Below are positions 46,816 to 58,020 of a DNA stretch of 64,000 bases, piece after piece. Both the position numbers and the translations under genes were made by a program. Numbering within the stretch: position 1 is the stretch's first letter; every line of letters begins with the position of its first letter. Source of the stretch: Acanthosepion pharaonis (taxonomy: Eukaryota; Mollusca; Cephalopoda; Sepiida; Sepiidae). The stretch lies in assembly GCA_903632075.3 (NCBI GenBank), contig CAHIKZ030005436.1, positions 2,033,501-2,097,500 of the forward strand. The letters are read 5' to 3'. The notes beneath the pieces were generated by a model. That model did no database searches and had not been told where the DNA came from. It saw only the letters and a list, made by a program, of their open reading frames with translations.

Positions 46816-47680
46816 ATCATATTTAATATTAAAGGAAGGATCAATTCTTAATATTTTTTTCATCTAGAATCCAAATGTTTTTGTTTTTATAAAAATCAAC
46901 GATTTACAGGGAATTTTACTGATTACCAATACGTCTTCGATAAACTCATTTAATTCTTATTACACTTGAAATGTTTAGTAATTTTCCTCTGTAAAAATAT
47001 TTTAAACAACCCAATTCCAGGAGCTGGATTGCGGATACGATAACGGTTATCTGCGCTAATAATGGGCTCATCGAACTCTTTTCATTCTACAGCCTGTTCT
47101 GTTAGGTTGGCATTAATTCGCTTGTGAAAAGCATGGATTAAATAGCAGAGTGGATATAGATAGTCGAAAGTCACAAATTCGTTGTTTGTAGGTCACAAAT
47201 CCGTGACACAAAACCTCCCTTCACACACCTTGAGTAAAAAAAAAAAACAAAGGATATTTACCAGCCCCAAAGGTTTTTTAACGTGGGGTACCTGTACGCG
47301 TTCATATGGGCCAAGACCAGTCCTCACGACCACTGTCACTCTGGCGTCAATATTACATCAATCCTCCATCGCTAATCGTCTGGTCTACGGATCGCTTAGG
47401 ATTTATGTCCATGAACTGTCTGAAGACAGATAAAATAGAGCGATAAGCGATTTGATTTGAATGCAAACGCCCTGAACAAAAAGTATATGGGGTACAGCAT
47501 GTGATACAAGGCTAAAGATGGAGATGAGGAAGCCCGGTCTTTCCTAGTCATCTTTCAACCTAATTAACCTCAATTATTGACCAATCCGTACAAATATATT
47601 CCTTTCACCATAACATTTACTCTAATTTGTGGCACCACAATCACCAAAATGCACCATTGCAAATAATTCATAATGAGGCA
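46816..47680. other. No gene recognised
   Basis: 47182-47433 is an open, GC-richer 83-aa frame (TSPKGFLTWGTCTRSYGPRP...). I recognise no domain; it could be repeat-derived. Confidence 0.4.
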
Positions 47681-47990
47681 AGGTAGAGTAGTGGATTGAG
47701 ATTCGGATTGAGGAATCGGATGCCGAGTTCGAATTCCAGTAGAGTTTCATTACATTCATTTACTTGCTTGGGAAACGTATGAATCCAACTCCTCTCCACC
47801 CCAACTACGGTAGGACTGACTGGGTTCTATAGCCTTGGGTGGCAACTTGGAGAAGAATTTGAAATTGTGTGTAGCTTTGAACAGCAGGACAGACTAGTTT
47901 CTATAACCTTGGAAAATTTACGAGAAAGAAACGGCAACTTATTGCGGGACCTTCTGCCTAGATTGTCATTACTCGAAAGAGTATAATGTA
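47681..47990 (+). repeat. tRNA-derived SINE (type B) with a second partial body
   Basis: Head gaggcaaggtagagtagtgg and ccgagttcgaattccagt, then tacggtaggactgactgggt and ctatagccttgggtggcaac. A second body piece follows from 47885: gcaggacagactagtttcta, taaccttgg, acggcaacttattgcgggac. Confidence 0.82.
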
Positions 47991-48078
47991 TTAACTCTCT
48001 GAATTCTGAACGGAATTCCTAACTTTAAAATTATATGTAGTTTCGTGGGCAGAGACAGAATTCTAATCTCCAATGATG

Positions 48079-48380
<302 letters not shown>

Positions 48381-48455
48381 TAATATAGATGACTATACTC
48401 TCGTTTTGAAAACCCTCGAATTTTTGATTTGCCGATAATCAAATCAATCTCGAGG

Positions 48456-48463
<8 letters not shown>

Positions 48464-48513
<50 letters not shown>
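48464..48513. repeat. (AT)n microsatellite
   Basis: About 50 bp AT. Confidence 0.96.
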
Positions 48514-48516
<3 letters not shown>

Positions 48517-48599
48517 AAATTCATTAGTATTTGAAACCCCACAAAGTTTCGATTAACAATGCAAGACTTGACAAGAAAAGGAAAAAAACAAACAAATCG

Positions 48600-48913
48600 T
48601 CGCTGGAGGCACTCAGCTTAGATGTAAGTCAAGAGGTCTTGAGGTTGAACAAAATTTGGGAGACGTTCTTTGAGCAAAGAGAATAGTCACATGAGCCCTT
48701 TTCCTCCAGCAGATAACGCACGTGACAAGTCGTCGCATGTTCTGAGTAGACTGGGACCTCTGGATTTGAGTGGTTGCCTGTCTCAGGGTAGGTGAACCCT
48801 GAATCCATGAACGTAGACAAGGCAACGAGATAACATTCGAAGCTTGTTCCCAAGAAGTCACAAAGATGAATTGAAGTTGTGCAGAAACATGAACGCCTAT
48901 GTGTAATTGTCAT
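48600..48913 (-). other. Unrecognised open region, possible repeat protein fragment
   Basis: Two overlapping minus-strand frames (94 and 82 aa) lie in sequence richer in GC than its surroundings. The longer has several Cys/His (CHVRYLLEEKGSCDYSLCSK), but the spacing fits no zinc finger I know. No splice or polyA context decides. It could be a domesticated or dead element fragment. Confidence 0.3.
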
Positions 48914-49033
48914 ATAAAAATAAAATGTCGCTGCCGAAACTTGGTTTTGAACACGGATTACCAGTGAGCAAGCACAGTCAACCTCATCTTGAAATAATTA
49001 GATCACGTGACGGGTAAAGGAAAAAAATATATA

Positions 49034-49140
49034 GTCCTTTTCCAAGCGGAGCTTAGATGTGGCACGAGACCGAAAGTAAGGATGAAACTCACTACTCACT
49101 CGTAAATGTTATAGCGAGACAAACTTGATAACTCTTGTCG
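49034..49140 (-). repeat. tRNA-derived SINE (type A), one of three in tandem
   Basis: On the plus strand: tccaagcggagcttagatgt, ggcacgagaccgaaagta, actcactactcactcgtaaa, agcgagacaaacttgataac. Reverse orientation, the most worn of the three together with the next. Confidence 0.82.
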
Positions 49141-49154
49141 AAGTACTCAAACAT

Positions 49155-49264
49155 GGTGATATTTTAAGCATAGTATGAGGTACACAGTGAGGACCAGCTC
49201 ATTATCCGGTTGTAACTGTTTTAGCGGGACAAGGTTGCTAACCATTACACAACGCCGAATGCCC
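49155..49264 (-). repeat. tRNA-derived SINE (type A), second of three
   Basis: ttttaagcatagtatgaggt with an internal deletion of the gccacatc part, then cagtgaggaccagctcatta and acaaggttgctaaccattac. Confidence 0.8.
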
Positions 49265-49403
49265 ATAGTGATTTTTTTCTAAGCGTAGCTTGGATGTGGC
49301 ACAAGCCGAATGAATGAGGCACCCTGTGAGGATCGAACTCTCAACTCAGTCTTAATTGCTCTAGCGAGACAAGCTACTAACCATTACATCGCCTCGAGGC
49401 ACC
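49265..49403 (-). repeat. tRNA-derived SINE (type A), third of three
   Basis: ttctaagcgtagcttggatg, tggcacaagccgaatgaatg, gtgaggatcgaactctcaac, aagctactaaccattacatc, gcctcgaggcacct, then (AT)n. Confidence 0.9.
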
Positions 49404-49407
49404 TAAA

Positions 49408-50169
<762 letters not shown>

Positions 50170-50280
50170 TACAACCTCTTCAAGTCTCGTTCGAATTCCA
50201 TTAGAGTTCATCACATTCATTTACTTGCTAATACCCTTGGGAAAGTTATGAATCCAAAGCCTTTCCACACCAACTACTCT
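50170..50280 (+). repeat. SINE fragment (type B)
   Basis: tctcgttcgaattccattag, cattcatttacttgctaata and gggaaagttatgaatccaaa. It is cut off by the Tc1 element that starts at about 50286. Confidence 0.65.
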
Positions 50281-50285
50281 TAACT

Positions 50286-51820
50286 ATCCTATATAAACCC
50301 CTGATCAAAATCTTAATACCAGATACAAAAGGGTTAAAAAATATATAAAACACTGTTATTTTAATCAAAATATATTTTCGAAACATTTACATATATTAGA
50401 AAATGTAGTTTAGCAACAAACAAGTGAACATTTTAAGCTTTTAATTGATTAATTTAAACAAAAATTGAAAAATGATTTTTTTTGGTTGGTCATAAAGATA
50501 AAAGCATGCGAATAAAAATGGCAAATAAAGAACAAATAAGTCAGAACGACAATTTAATTCTCAGTATATCCTTCATTTCTGCGAATTATTTCGAAAATTC
50601 GCTTTGGCATACTCATTATTAACTTCTGTATGGTTATGCTTGGGATGCTCGCCAAGGATGCATAAACTGCAGCACGAAGAGAATTCACAGTTTCAAATTG
50701 CGATCCATGTTTATAAACATAGTTTGTCATCCATCTTCAAAGATTCTCGATTGGGTTTCAATCTGGAAAGCGTTGTGGATTTCAGAAATGTTCTGCTGAA
50801 AAATCCAGTTTTCTCCACATAGATGAGGGTCTTCAGTAATTAGCGATGCATGTCTTAACATGTCAGTGTAACTAGCAGCTGTTTGACGACTTTTTACCTC
50901 CTGTAACTCAAGAGTTCCATTGTACGAAAATGAACCCCAGACCATAATTGATCCACTTCCACTGTGTCGTGTTGATAAAATTTCTTTTGGGACATCTTTT
51001 TTATGTCAGTAACGCTGAAAACCGTCGAAGCCATCGAAATTGAATTTTTTCTCGTCTGCAAAACAACACTTTCTTCCATTTAGCCACATCCTAAGTTTAA
51101 TAATTGGAAGCAAATTGAAAACGGGAGGTTTTACGGAGCAGAAGCGTCTGCAGCCGTTTCAAGTTCTTAAACCCTTTCTTATTTAAATGCCGTTGAATTG
51201 TTCGAGAGCTGCATTCAACATCTGTATTCGCTTTTATTTTTATTTGATGTTAGGCTTGAATCTCTCTTAACTTCTCGCTTAATGCGTCTGTCTAGAAATG
51301 GTGAGATTTTATTGGGGAGACCTCTTGATTTTTAGAAGAATACGCACCGAATTTTTTAATGAAATTAGCAATGACAATTCTGCTGGCCAATTTCATTTGC
51401 AATAGCTCGTTGCGAAAATCCACGTCTTTTGAGGTTCAACAATCCTACCCTGTTCGAACTTTGTTAACATTTTATACTTAGCCATATTAAAATCTGAAAT
51501 ATAATACTGGAAATGAGCTACGTATATATCTACACGTCTGAAGCTATGAGCACACTGACTAGCTTTAAAAAATTTTTGTCCAGTAATTTGTTTTTTTCAC
51601 ATGGTCTTATCTTTATGACCAATCCAAAAAGTCTTTTTTTCAATGTTTGTTTAAATTAATCAATTAAAAGTTTAAATGTCCATTTGTTTGTTGACAAACT
51701 ACATTTTCTAATTTAATGTAAATGTTTCTCAAATGTATTTTGATTAAAGTAACAGTATTTTATATTTTTACCACTTTTGTATCTGGTTTTAAGATTCTGA
51801 CCCGTGGATTTATATAGGAT
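50286..51820 (-). mobile_element. Tc1-like transposon with ~230-bp inverted repeats
   Basis: The left end (50286-50515: atcctatataaacccctgat, caaaatcttaataccagata, tttttggttggtcataaaga) is the reverse complement of the right end (51595-51820: tctttatgaccaatccaaaa, tatctggttttaagattctg, tggatttatataggat). The right end may continue to cagtc-like bases at 51827. Length of about 1.5 kb. Only one transposase relic lies inside. Confidence 0.85.
50554..51485 (-). pseudogene. Tc1-like transposase, degenerate
   Basis: On the minus strand: start-like MAKYKMLTKF at 51485, then LKRRGFSQRAIANEIGQQN, the first HTH. KIS-PFLDRRIKREVKRDSS follows with a frame break and stop, then RHLNKKGFKNLKRLQ. CCFADEKKFNFDGFDGFQRY keeps the first catalytic Asp and is followed by an in-frame TGA. 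The next segments are GSGSIMVWGSFSYNGTLELQ and TEDPHLCGENWIFQQ, but the following D-N is lost to NISEIHN. The DLNP.E box is missing. The C-terminus YASLASIPSITIQKLI, MSMPKRIFEIIRRNEGYTEN ends at 50554. It cannot be active. Confidence 0.85.
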
Positions 51821-52080
51821 TTTGACTGGGAATGTATATTCATAATCTGCACTTACTTCTTCATAACACATCCATACTATAACCTCATACAGTAACCCTC
51901 TACTGTGAGTGTCTTTTGCGCTTTCTATTGCATGAACGTTAAGGAAAAAATTAAATTAATATGGAAACTTTTAAAAATACGTCTGATAATTATTTTTAAA
52001 TGTCACATTCCTTCAGCAATCTTGATACCTCAGTATCACTCTACCGCGAATATCTCTTGGGCATTGTATTGCGTGAATAA
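51821..52080. other. No gene seen
   Basis: AT-rich spacer. Confidence 0.5.
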
Positions 52081-52264
<184 letters not shown>

Positions 52265-52569
52265 TGTGCGTGTATCCATTTGCGTGGAATGATAATTTCC
52301 ACTCGTTTTTGCAAAATAATTTCTAGGATGTTGTTTAAATTTTGTTAAGGAGTTTATATCATGGATTTCATATAGATGTCTCCACCCACACATTTTCTGC
52401 TGGTAAACAATGAATCTCCACTTCAAATAGGACACATATCAATACATGCCAATTTTATTCGGTATACTGCATCAATCAAGTGATTACCCGACAGAAAAAA
52501 AAGCAACAAAAGACAAACTTCGAAGTACAATCTAAAGACGACATATAAACTCTCGGTTTATTTCACATA

Positions 52570-52846
52570 AAATATTTTTTGTTCTTTTTTTACATCTTCC
52601 TTTTTTATTTAACAATAAACTGTCTTATAATCTCTTTTCTGACGGTTCTTTCTTTTAAAAGTATTTTTTAAACTTACTCCGATGCCCACGTTATTGATTC
52701 GTAATATAAGCAAACTTAATGGCAGGTATCTCAGTATTCTAATATTTATTTTGCGCTATAAACTTCAATGTGCGGGTGATGATATGGATCAAGGTTCGAA
52801 AGAAGAAAATAGAGGGTCGAGTTCAAATCACAATGAAAACACTACG

Positions 52847-52850
<4 letters not shown>
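52570..52850 (+). repeat. Composite dispersed repeat, distal segment
   Basis: ttttttatttaacaataaac, gatgcccacgttattgattc, gtaatataagcaaac, tatctcagtattctaatatt match 54720-54865. aaacttcaatgtgcgggtg then matches 46117-46136, so segments recur in different joins. Confidence 0.7.

Positions 52851-52852
<2 letters not shown>

Positions 52853-52895
<43 letters not shown>
52853..52895. repeat. (AT)n microsatellite
   Basis: About 43 bp AT. Confidence 0.95.
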
Positions 52896-52901
<6 letters not shown>

Positions 52902-53052
52902 GATATATATATGCTATATTTATAGTATAAAGTGCTCAATATCAGAGATAGAACGTATGTAAATATAAACATAAAAAGTGAACGTTGAAGTCAAAACTCA
53001 GAGCCGACAGGCTGTTTCATGCTTAGACGCAGTCGTCAGGCCCTTCAATGTT

Positions 53053-53058
<6 letters not shown>
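52896..53058 (-). repeat. Hammerhead-bearing short repeat (hhB), between (AT)n tracts
   Basis: Reverse-orientation copy of 33362-33512: gctcaatatcagagatagaa, aaaaagtgaacgttgaagtc, then the motif and (AT)n. Both borders are AT tracts in both copies. Confidence 0.72.
53000..53048 (-). ncRNA. Hammerhead-ribozyme-like motif (hhB, copy 2)
   Basis: On the minus strand: CTGACGA (53039-53033, exact CUGANGA), stem II TGC/GCA beyond one C-U mismatch, and GAAA (53018-53015). Stem III is C-A/T-G around GCC, then UC giving GUC with the predicted cut after 53006. Stem I pairs at C-G, G-C, G-U and A-U with two mismatches. Core, GAAA and triplet are all intact here. Confidence 0.52.
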
Positions 53059-53113
<55 letters not shown>

Positions 53114-53158
53114 TAGATGAATAGATAGATAGATAGATATTCATTTTATATGTTCATG

Positions 53159-53222
<64 letters not shown>
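53059..53222. repeat. (AT)n(GATA)n twice
   Basis: AT 53059-53111, GATA 53112-53139, ttcattttatatgttcatgt, AT 53160-53195, GATA 53195-53222. Confidence 0.95.
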
Positions 53223-53223
<1 letters not shown>

Positions 53224-53234
53224 TATACTATAAT

Positions 53235-53615
53235 AAAAGAAAGAACAGTAAGATATATAATCCTGTGTTAATATTTTTTTTTATTTTTACAAAGCAGCGC
53301 TCAATGTAAATTTACAGAGCATAAATATTATAAATTAACTGATTTAAAATAGGGTCTCTGCGCTACAAAAAACATATTTAAATCAAACAAATTTTTGGTT
53401 CCAAAATTCCCTTGAAGATGAAACAGAACTAATTGAATTTAAAGATTTTAGTTTCTGTTTTTGAAACGTGGTAATTCCCGTGTAGCGATCTAACCATATT
53501 TTTAAATCAGTTAATTTATAAAATTTATGCCCTGTAAATTTGCATTGAGCACTATTTTGGAAAAATAAAAATATCAATAAGAAACACCGGATTATATATC
53601 TTACTATTCTTTTTT

Positions 53616-53616
<1 letters not shown>
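53235..53616. repeat. Foldback repeat with ~120-bp arms
   Basis: Left arm 53235-53355 (gtaagatatataatcctgtg, cgctcaatgtaaatttacag, ataaattaactgatttaaaa) and right arm 53502-53616 (ttttaaatcagttaatttat, ctgtaaatttgcattgagca, ggattatatatcttactatt) are reverse complements. GATA/AT tracts lie at both outer ends. Non-coding. Confidence 0.82.

Positions 53617-53621
<5 letters not shown>

Positions 53622-53685
<64 letters not shown>
53622..53685. repeat. (AT)n microsatellite
   Basis: About 64 bp AT. Confidence 0.96.
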
Positions 53686-53688
<3 letters not shown>

Positions 53689-53702
53689 GCTTAATACGGA
53701 AA

Positions 53703-54910
53703 TGGCTGTATCACGTAGGGACAAGAGTTCTCAAACCAAAAACTGAAGATAAGCAACATTGAGACTTGTTAGTACGGACATGGGTGAACTTTTGGGAATA
53801 CCATGTGCAAGCTTCTATGTTTGTCGATGGGTAAAAGCTCGTAATGAGAAGTGGAGGAATCGAGTGCCTAATTCCAGTTGTTAATTACATTCACTTACGC
53901 AAAAATATAACCCTGTGAAAGATAATAATCATTCTCTTTTTCCCCCAGTGGTGGGTTAAATAGCTGGGTAGACAGCGTCCTATTGACTTTGATTTCAACC
54001 AGTCTACCGCAGAATATAACGGTAGCCTACTGCGGGATTTCTTCTGCTAGTCAATCATGACTAGAAACGAGACATGATCACCCAAGCATGCTCCACACAT
54101 GACACTTAAAGAACAGAAGAATGCTGAAACACCCCCCCACTGAGAAAAATAAATAAATAATTACAAAAACTGAATCGATATTATTTAAAATAGAATTTCT
54201 CTATCGATGCCGTCTGTCAGTTATGTGCCATACACGCTTATGTATCTTTGGATACATAACTGGTGACGCTATTTTTATCTGCAGAAGACCAGTTGCCATC
54301 CAAGGCTAGAGAACCCGGTCTGTTCTGCTATTTATCTATAGCTGGGAGGAGAAGACAAGGATTCATAATTTTCCCAAGGATATTAGCACGTAAGTGAATG
54401 TGATGGATTCGATTATAATTCGAACTCGGCTCTCCAATTCATCAATCCGTGCCGATATCCATTACTCTACCGTAAACGTTCAACCACTTAACGTGGATCA
54501 CATTTTATCTCGCTAATGTAGAATCATTTTCTGTGGATCTATTTTTTTCTAATCAAACATGTTTCTGATGAAACATATCAATGTAGTTTTCTAAATTACC
54601 GTATATATTGAGAAATAAGCTGCTAATGATTGGAAATAACACTTTCTAATTTATTTCATGTACACAATTAAAATATGTAAAAAGTAATAGCAAAAATATT
54701 TTTAATTCTCTTTTTACACCTTTTTTATTTAACTATAACCTTTTTCATAATCTATTTTTGACTCTTGTTCCCATTAAAATAATGTTTCGAAACTGACAGT
54801 GATGCACATGTTACTGATCCGTAATATAAGCAACCGTAATGATAGGTGTATCAGTATTCTAATATTTATTCATATTTAGCTTGTACAACGTAGGGGCAAG
54901 ACTACTGGAG
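53703..54910 (+). repeat. Composite dispersed repeat, copy 2 (interrupted)
   Basis: Matches 46035-46815 across 53735-54205 and again 54475-54690, with a younger type B SINE between. 54700-54865 matches 52570-52760. Its end cttgtacaacgtaggggcaa resembles its own start ggctgtatcacgtagggaca, hinting at a once-tandem unit of about 1.2 kb. Confidence 0.75.
54208..54474 (-). repeat. tRNA-derived SINE (type B), inserted in the composite repeat
   Basis: Reverse orientation: tctgtcagttatgtgc start (tail), hairpin ttatgtatctttggatacat, body gaccagttgccatccaaggc, tttatctatagctgggagga, and head ccgatatccattactctacc. Same tail as 6010-6291. About 15 bp of the composite repeat is lost at the insertion point. 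Confidence 0.88.
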
Positions 54911-55308
54911 TTGGGAAGTTATACAAATGGTATCTCACTAGTTTACTAAATATGAAACTTCTATCTTGAATACAAATATTATCAAAGTAAACCGATCCTC
55001 CAGATACTGGCTTAATGCTCTGCACGAACATACATTATGGCCACAAGCGAGAAACACACAACTTCTCAACCAAACGTAGACGAAACAAAGAAAATAAACT
55101 GTTATGATGAATCTCATCTGACAAAATACAATGAGAAATAAAAATCATTTTACACTCATAATAAAGACTAAGCCAAATGGTTTATACATGTGATCGATAG
55201 AAATTTCTTTATAATTATCAAAAACACATGTATGGATCAAAGTTATATTATTCTTGTAGTATAGTGCATTCTTTATTTTTTTTAATCATTTCGTAACAAG
55301 CAGGAAAA
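54911..55308. other. No gene seen
   Basis: AT-rich; nothing recognised. Confidence 0.5.
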
Positions 55309-55990
55309 TAAAGCCACTAAGATGCAAAGTGTTACTGCTATTTAACCCATAGTTGGGTATGGGAAGAGAAATGGAATCAAACATCTTTCAATTGTATTTG
55401 TGCAAAAGTGAATGCAATGAGCAGAATTTGATGTCGACATATCGTGCCGATAACCACAACGCTACGTGCCCATCCATTTATAAAATAAAGTTACACGACC
55501 AGGAAGTGTACGTATGTGTGAATATTAATATGAGAGGTATGTAGATGTATTCACTTGTCTATATGTATGTCAGAATATTTATTCAGTTTCAGTAAACAGA
55601 GCTTTTTCGCTAATCCTCAAATTAAAGGAGAAAAGACAATAAAATAAGGATATTTTCAAATTTGACATTGCATCTAATATTTTGAAGATCAAAGTTAACT
55701 GGAGAGCAAGATGCCGGAAGAGGGTCCCACAAATGAGAAGTGCGAAAGAAGAAACAGTTAGCATAGAATTTACGTTTACATCAAGCCATTGCAACTGTAA
55801 CATGTTGAAACCTCGACGCCAATCAAGTACTGTGTGTATATTCATAAAGTTTAGGCACCATAGAGGAAGGTGCACAAAAATAATTACCGTGAAAGTATTT
55901 ATATAAAAGGTACCTGGAAACTACATTATAGTGGTGGCAAAGTGATTGAAACCAAGATGCCGTGTTAGGACCAATAATATTATTGCCCGT
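55309..55990 (-). pseudogene. Jockey/CR1-like LINE, 3' end
   Basis: 55680-55970 matches 61240-61545 (gccaatcaagtactgtgtgt, taaagtttaggcaccataga, gtgattgaaaccaagatgcc). Minus-strand shadows contain CGTLFRHLALQLTLIFKI, parallel to the LWNSLP...F tail at 30330. aataaagccactaagatgca at 55309 matches the tail at 61126. A SINE separates tail and body. Confidence 0.68.
55335..55478 (-). repeat. SINE fragment (type B) within a LINE 3' end
   Basis: ctgctatttaacccatagtt, tttgtgcaaaagtgaatgca and gtgccgataaccacaacgct are reversed type B segments including the head end. Confidence 0.6.
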
Positions 55991-56185
55991 ACATCTTTAA
56001 ATTTTGGATATTTCAAAATTCATTATAATTAAATGCCTAAATTATCAAAAGAAATAAATCATTTTCAGAAAAAAATTGAAAATTTACATCATCAAATAAT
56101 ATTTTCAAAATCTTTAAAAAACTACAAAAAATATTTCATTTGAAGGTCTTTTTAAATGAAATGAAGGCTTCCCCAATCTTTTTGC

Positions 56186-56190
<5 letters not shown>
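55991..56190. other. No gene seen
   Basis: AT-rich spacer. Confidence 0.5.

Positions 56191-56243
<53 letters not shown>
56191..56243. repeat. (AT)n microsatellite at left edge of the Penelope-like element
   Basis: About 53 bp AT. Confidence 0.96.
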
Positions 56244-56248
<5 letters not shown>

Positions 56249-56334
56249 ATATTAGGCAGCAATCCTTCCTTTATGCATGTTTCATTAAAAACGACAGACA
56301 AGCTACTACGGTTGAGCTTTTTATTTAATTTTTC

Positions 56335-57580
56335 TTGTGTTCTGACAAGAGCTTTCTTTTCTGGACAATGTGTTCTGATGGAACTGCGATCATCCCTCCG
56401 CCATCCATCCCACCGCTATCCATCAAACCACACATCCTAAAAAAATTTCTACACGCATGCACAACCAAAGTCCCCTTCTATGACCATAATGGCAATATTC
56501 ATACCCAAACTAATGGTGTTAGTATGGGAAATCCACTGGGTCCATGCTTCTCCAACTATTATATTACGTAGAAAATACTATATTTACACAGGTCCACAAA
56601 CCGAAAATCTATGTTCGCTACGTAGATGATATATTCATTTTAGCTGATAACATTAAAGAAATAGAGACACTTAAGACCACATTTGAGAAAAACTCCGTCC
56701 TTAATTTTACATATGAACTTAGCCAAAAAAACAAACTACCATTCTTAGATATCCTCGTTGAACACAACAATAACACTTTCATTACATCATTATACAAAAA
56801 ACCCACCAGCAAAACTCATTGCCACCTTAATTTCCAAAAGCGAATGCCCCTTAGGTACAAAATAGTTTAATAAAAAACTTTCTAAATAGAGCCCACCAGA
56901 ACTCATCTCTCGACTACTCTTTCTCAAAAGAACTTAGTGTTTGTTTAACAACGTTAAACAAACACTAATAACTAACAGTTTCCCTAATCACCTTTTTATA
57001 GACCAACAAATTAGACTATTTCTCCCCAAAGCAAGTAATAACGATAGTGAACACACAACTAAAAATCACATACACATTTATTACAAAAACCAAATGCATA
57101 TTAATTACAAACAAGATGAATCTTCTCTAAGACATATTATAAAGAAATATACTACTCCTATTGATCCGAATAAAAATCAAACTTATTATCTATTATAAAA
57201 AATTTAAGACGGTCAACCTTATCCTCAAAAAATAACAACACACCAACTAAGTCAAAATTAAAAAAGAACGAACATTATCTATGAGTTCAAATGCCCCTTT
57301 AAGGAACTGCGTTCCTCACCAAACCGGACTCATAAATAATTACATCAGCTACACAACCACATGTTTATCCAGACGTCTTACATTACACCTATCTGATCAC
57401 AGTTCCATCAGAACACATTTAAACACACACTCAGATTTACCGACACTATTAGGAACATACTAGTAGAAAACACAAATATATTAACTGCATCCACTTGCAA
57501 AAAAAGACTAAAAAATAATGGAAGCTCTAATAAAAAAAAAAAAAAGCCAACTCTTAACAATATTAACTATGAACAAAGCC
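56335..57580 (+). pseudogene. Penelope-like reverse transcriptase with GIY-YIG domain, 5'-truncated
   Basis: Segments in order: KKFLHACTTKVPFYDHNGNI, TQTNGVSMGNPLGPCFSN (RT4-like), frame change, VENTIFTQVHKPKIYVRYVD and DIFILAD, in which the catalytic YVDD box is intact. ELSQKNKLPFLDILVEHNNN and FITSLYKKPTSKTHCH follow, then after a stop FNNVKQTLITNSFPNHLF. The endonuclease part follows from about 57265: IIYEFKCPFKE, then by frameshift INNYISYTTTCLSRRLTLHL, DHSSIRTHL. The usual YIGYT reads YISYT. Frameshifts and stops at about 56570, 56868, 57198 and 57310 make it inactive. Both Penelope-like hallmarks (RT plus GIY-YIG) are visible. Confidence 0.85.
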
Positions 57581-57678
57581 ACAATGTGCTAACCGTATTC
57601 GGAAACTAAAAACATCACTACCACACACTGAACATACACAGAACACACACACTCTACTAAGCTGATAATTGAATCATC

Positions 57679-57713
57679 CTTGATAATGGCTAAAGGTATA
57701 GCTGAAAGCGCTC
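57679..57713 (+). ncRNA. Hammerhead-like motif in Penelope-like 3' region
   Basis: TTGATAA (CUGANGA with C3 and G8 changed), one extra T, stem II GGCT/AGCT around AAAGGTAT. GAAA is at 57704-57707, then the self-complementary GCGC and UC, making a CUC triplet. Hammerheads at Penelope-like ends are established knowledge. This copy has core damage and an extra base, so it is probably inactive. Confidence 0.45.
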
Positions 57714-57839
57714 GGAAATACAGAATATTCGGACAGTTCTTACACTCTTTGTCCAGAAAAAATCTCTTGTCAGAACACAAGAAAATTAAATAAAAAGCTC
57801 AACCGTAGTACCTTGTCTGTCGTTTTTAATGAAACATGC

Positions 57840-57844
<5 letters not shown>

Positions 57845-57910
<66 letters not shown>
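57845..57910. repeat. (AT)n microsatellite at right edge of the Penelope-like element
   Basis: About 65 bp AT. Confidence 0.97.
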
Positions 57911-57911
<1 letters not shown>

Positions 57912-58020
57912 TACTAGTAGGATGTAGAATAGTATCCGAAAAACAAAAAGTAGATAATGGGGAAAAACTGGAAAAGCGTTTTTAAAAAGTTTCGCCAACG
58001 TTTGGCGCCTTCAGGACGGA
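57911..58020 (-). repeat. Short repeat with GCCAA-ACG-TTGGC hairpin beside (AT)n
   Basis: On the minus strand CTGAAGG-CGCCAAACGTTGGC-GAAAC (58014-57989) gives a strong stem II and GAAAC, with an altered CUGANGA and one extra base, like the motif in the Penelope-like element next door. Confidence 0.45.

Larger units (their letters stand above)
56268..57843 (+). mobile_element. Penelope-like element with inverted terminal repeats
   Basis: The left terminal repeat 56268-56372 (ttatgcatgtttcattaaaa, acgacagacaag, tactacggttgagcttttta, cttgtgttctgacaagag) is the reverse complement of 57728-57843. (AT)n tracts lie outside both. Inside is one degraded RT/GIY-YIG frame. Inverted terminal repeats are a known Penelope-like arrangement. 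The left repeat butts directly against RT sequence, so the 5' part of the ORF was already missing. Confidence 0.85.
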
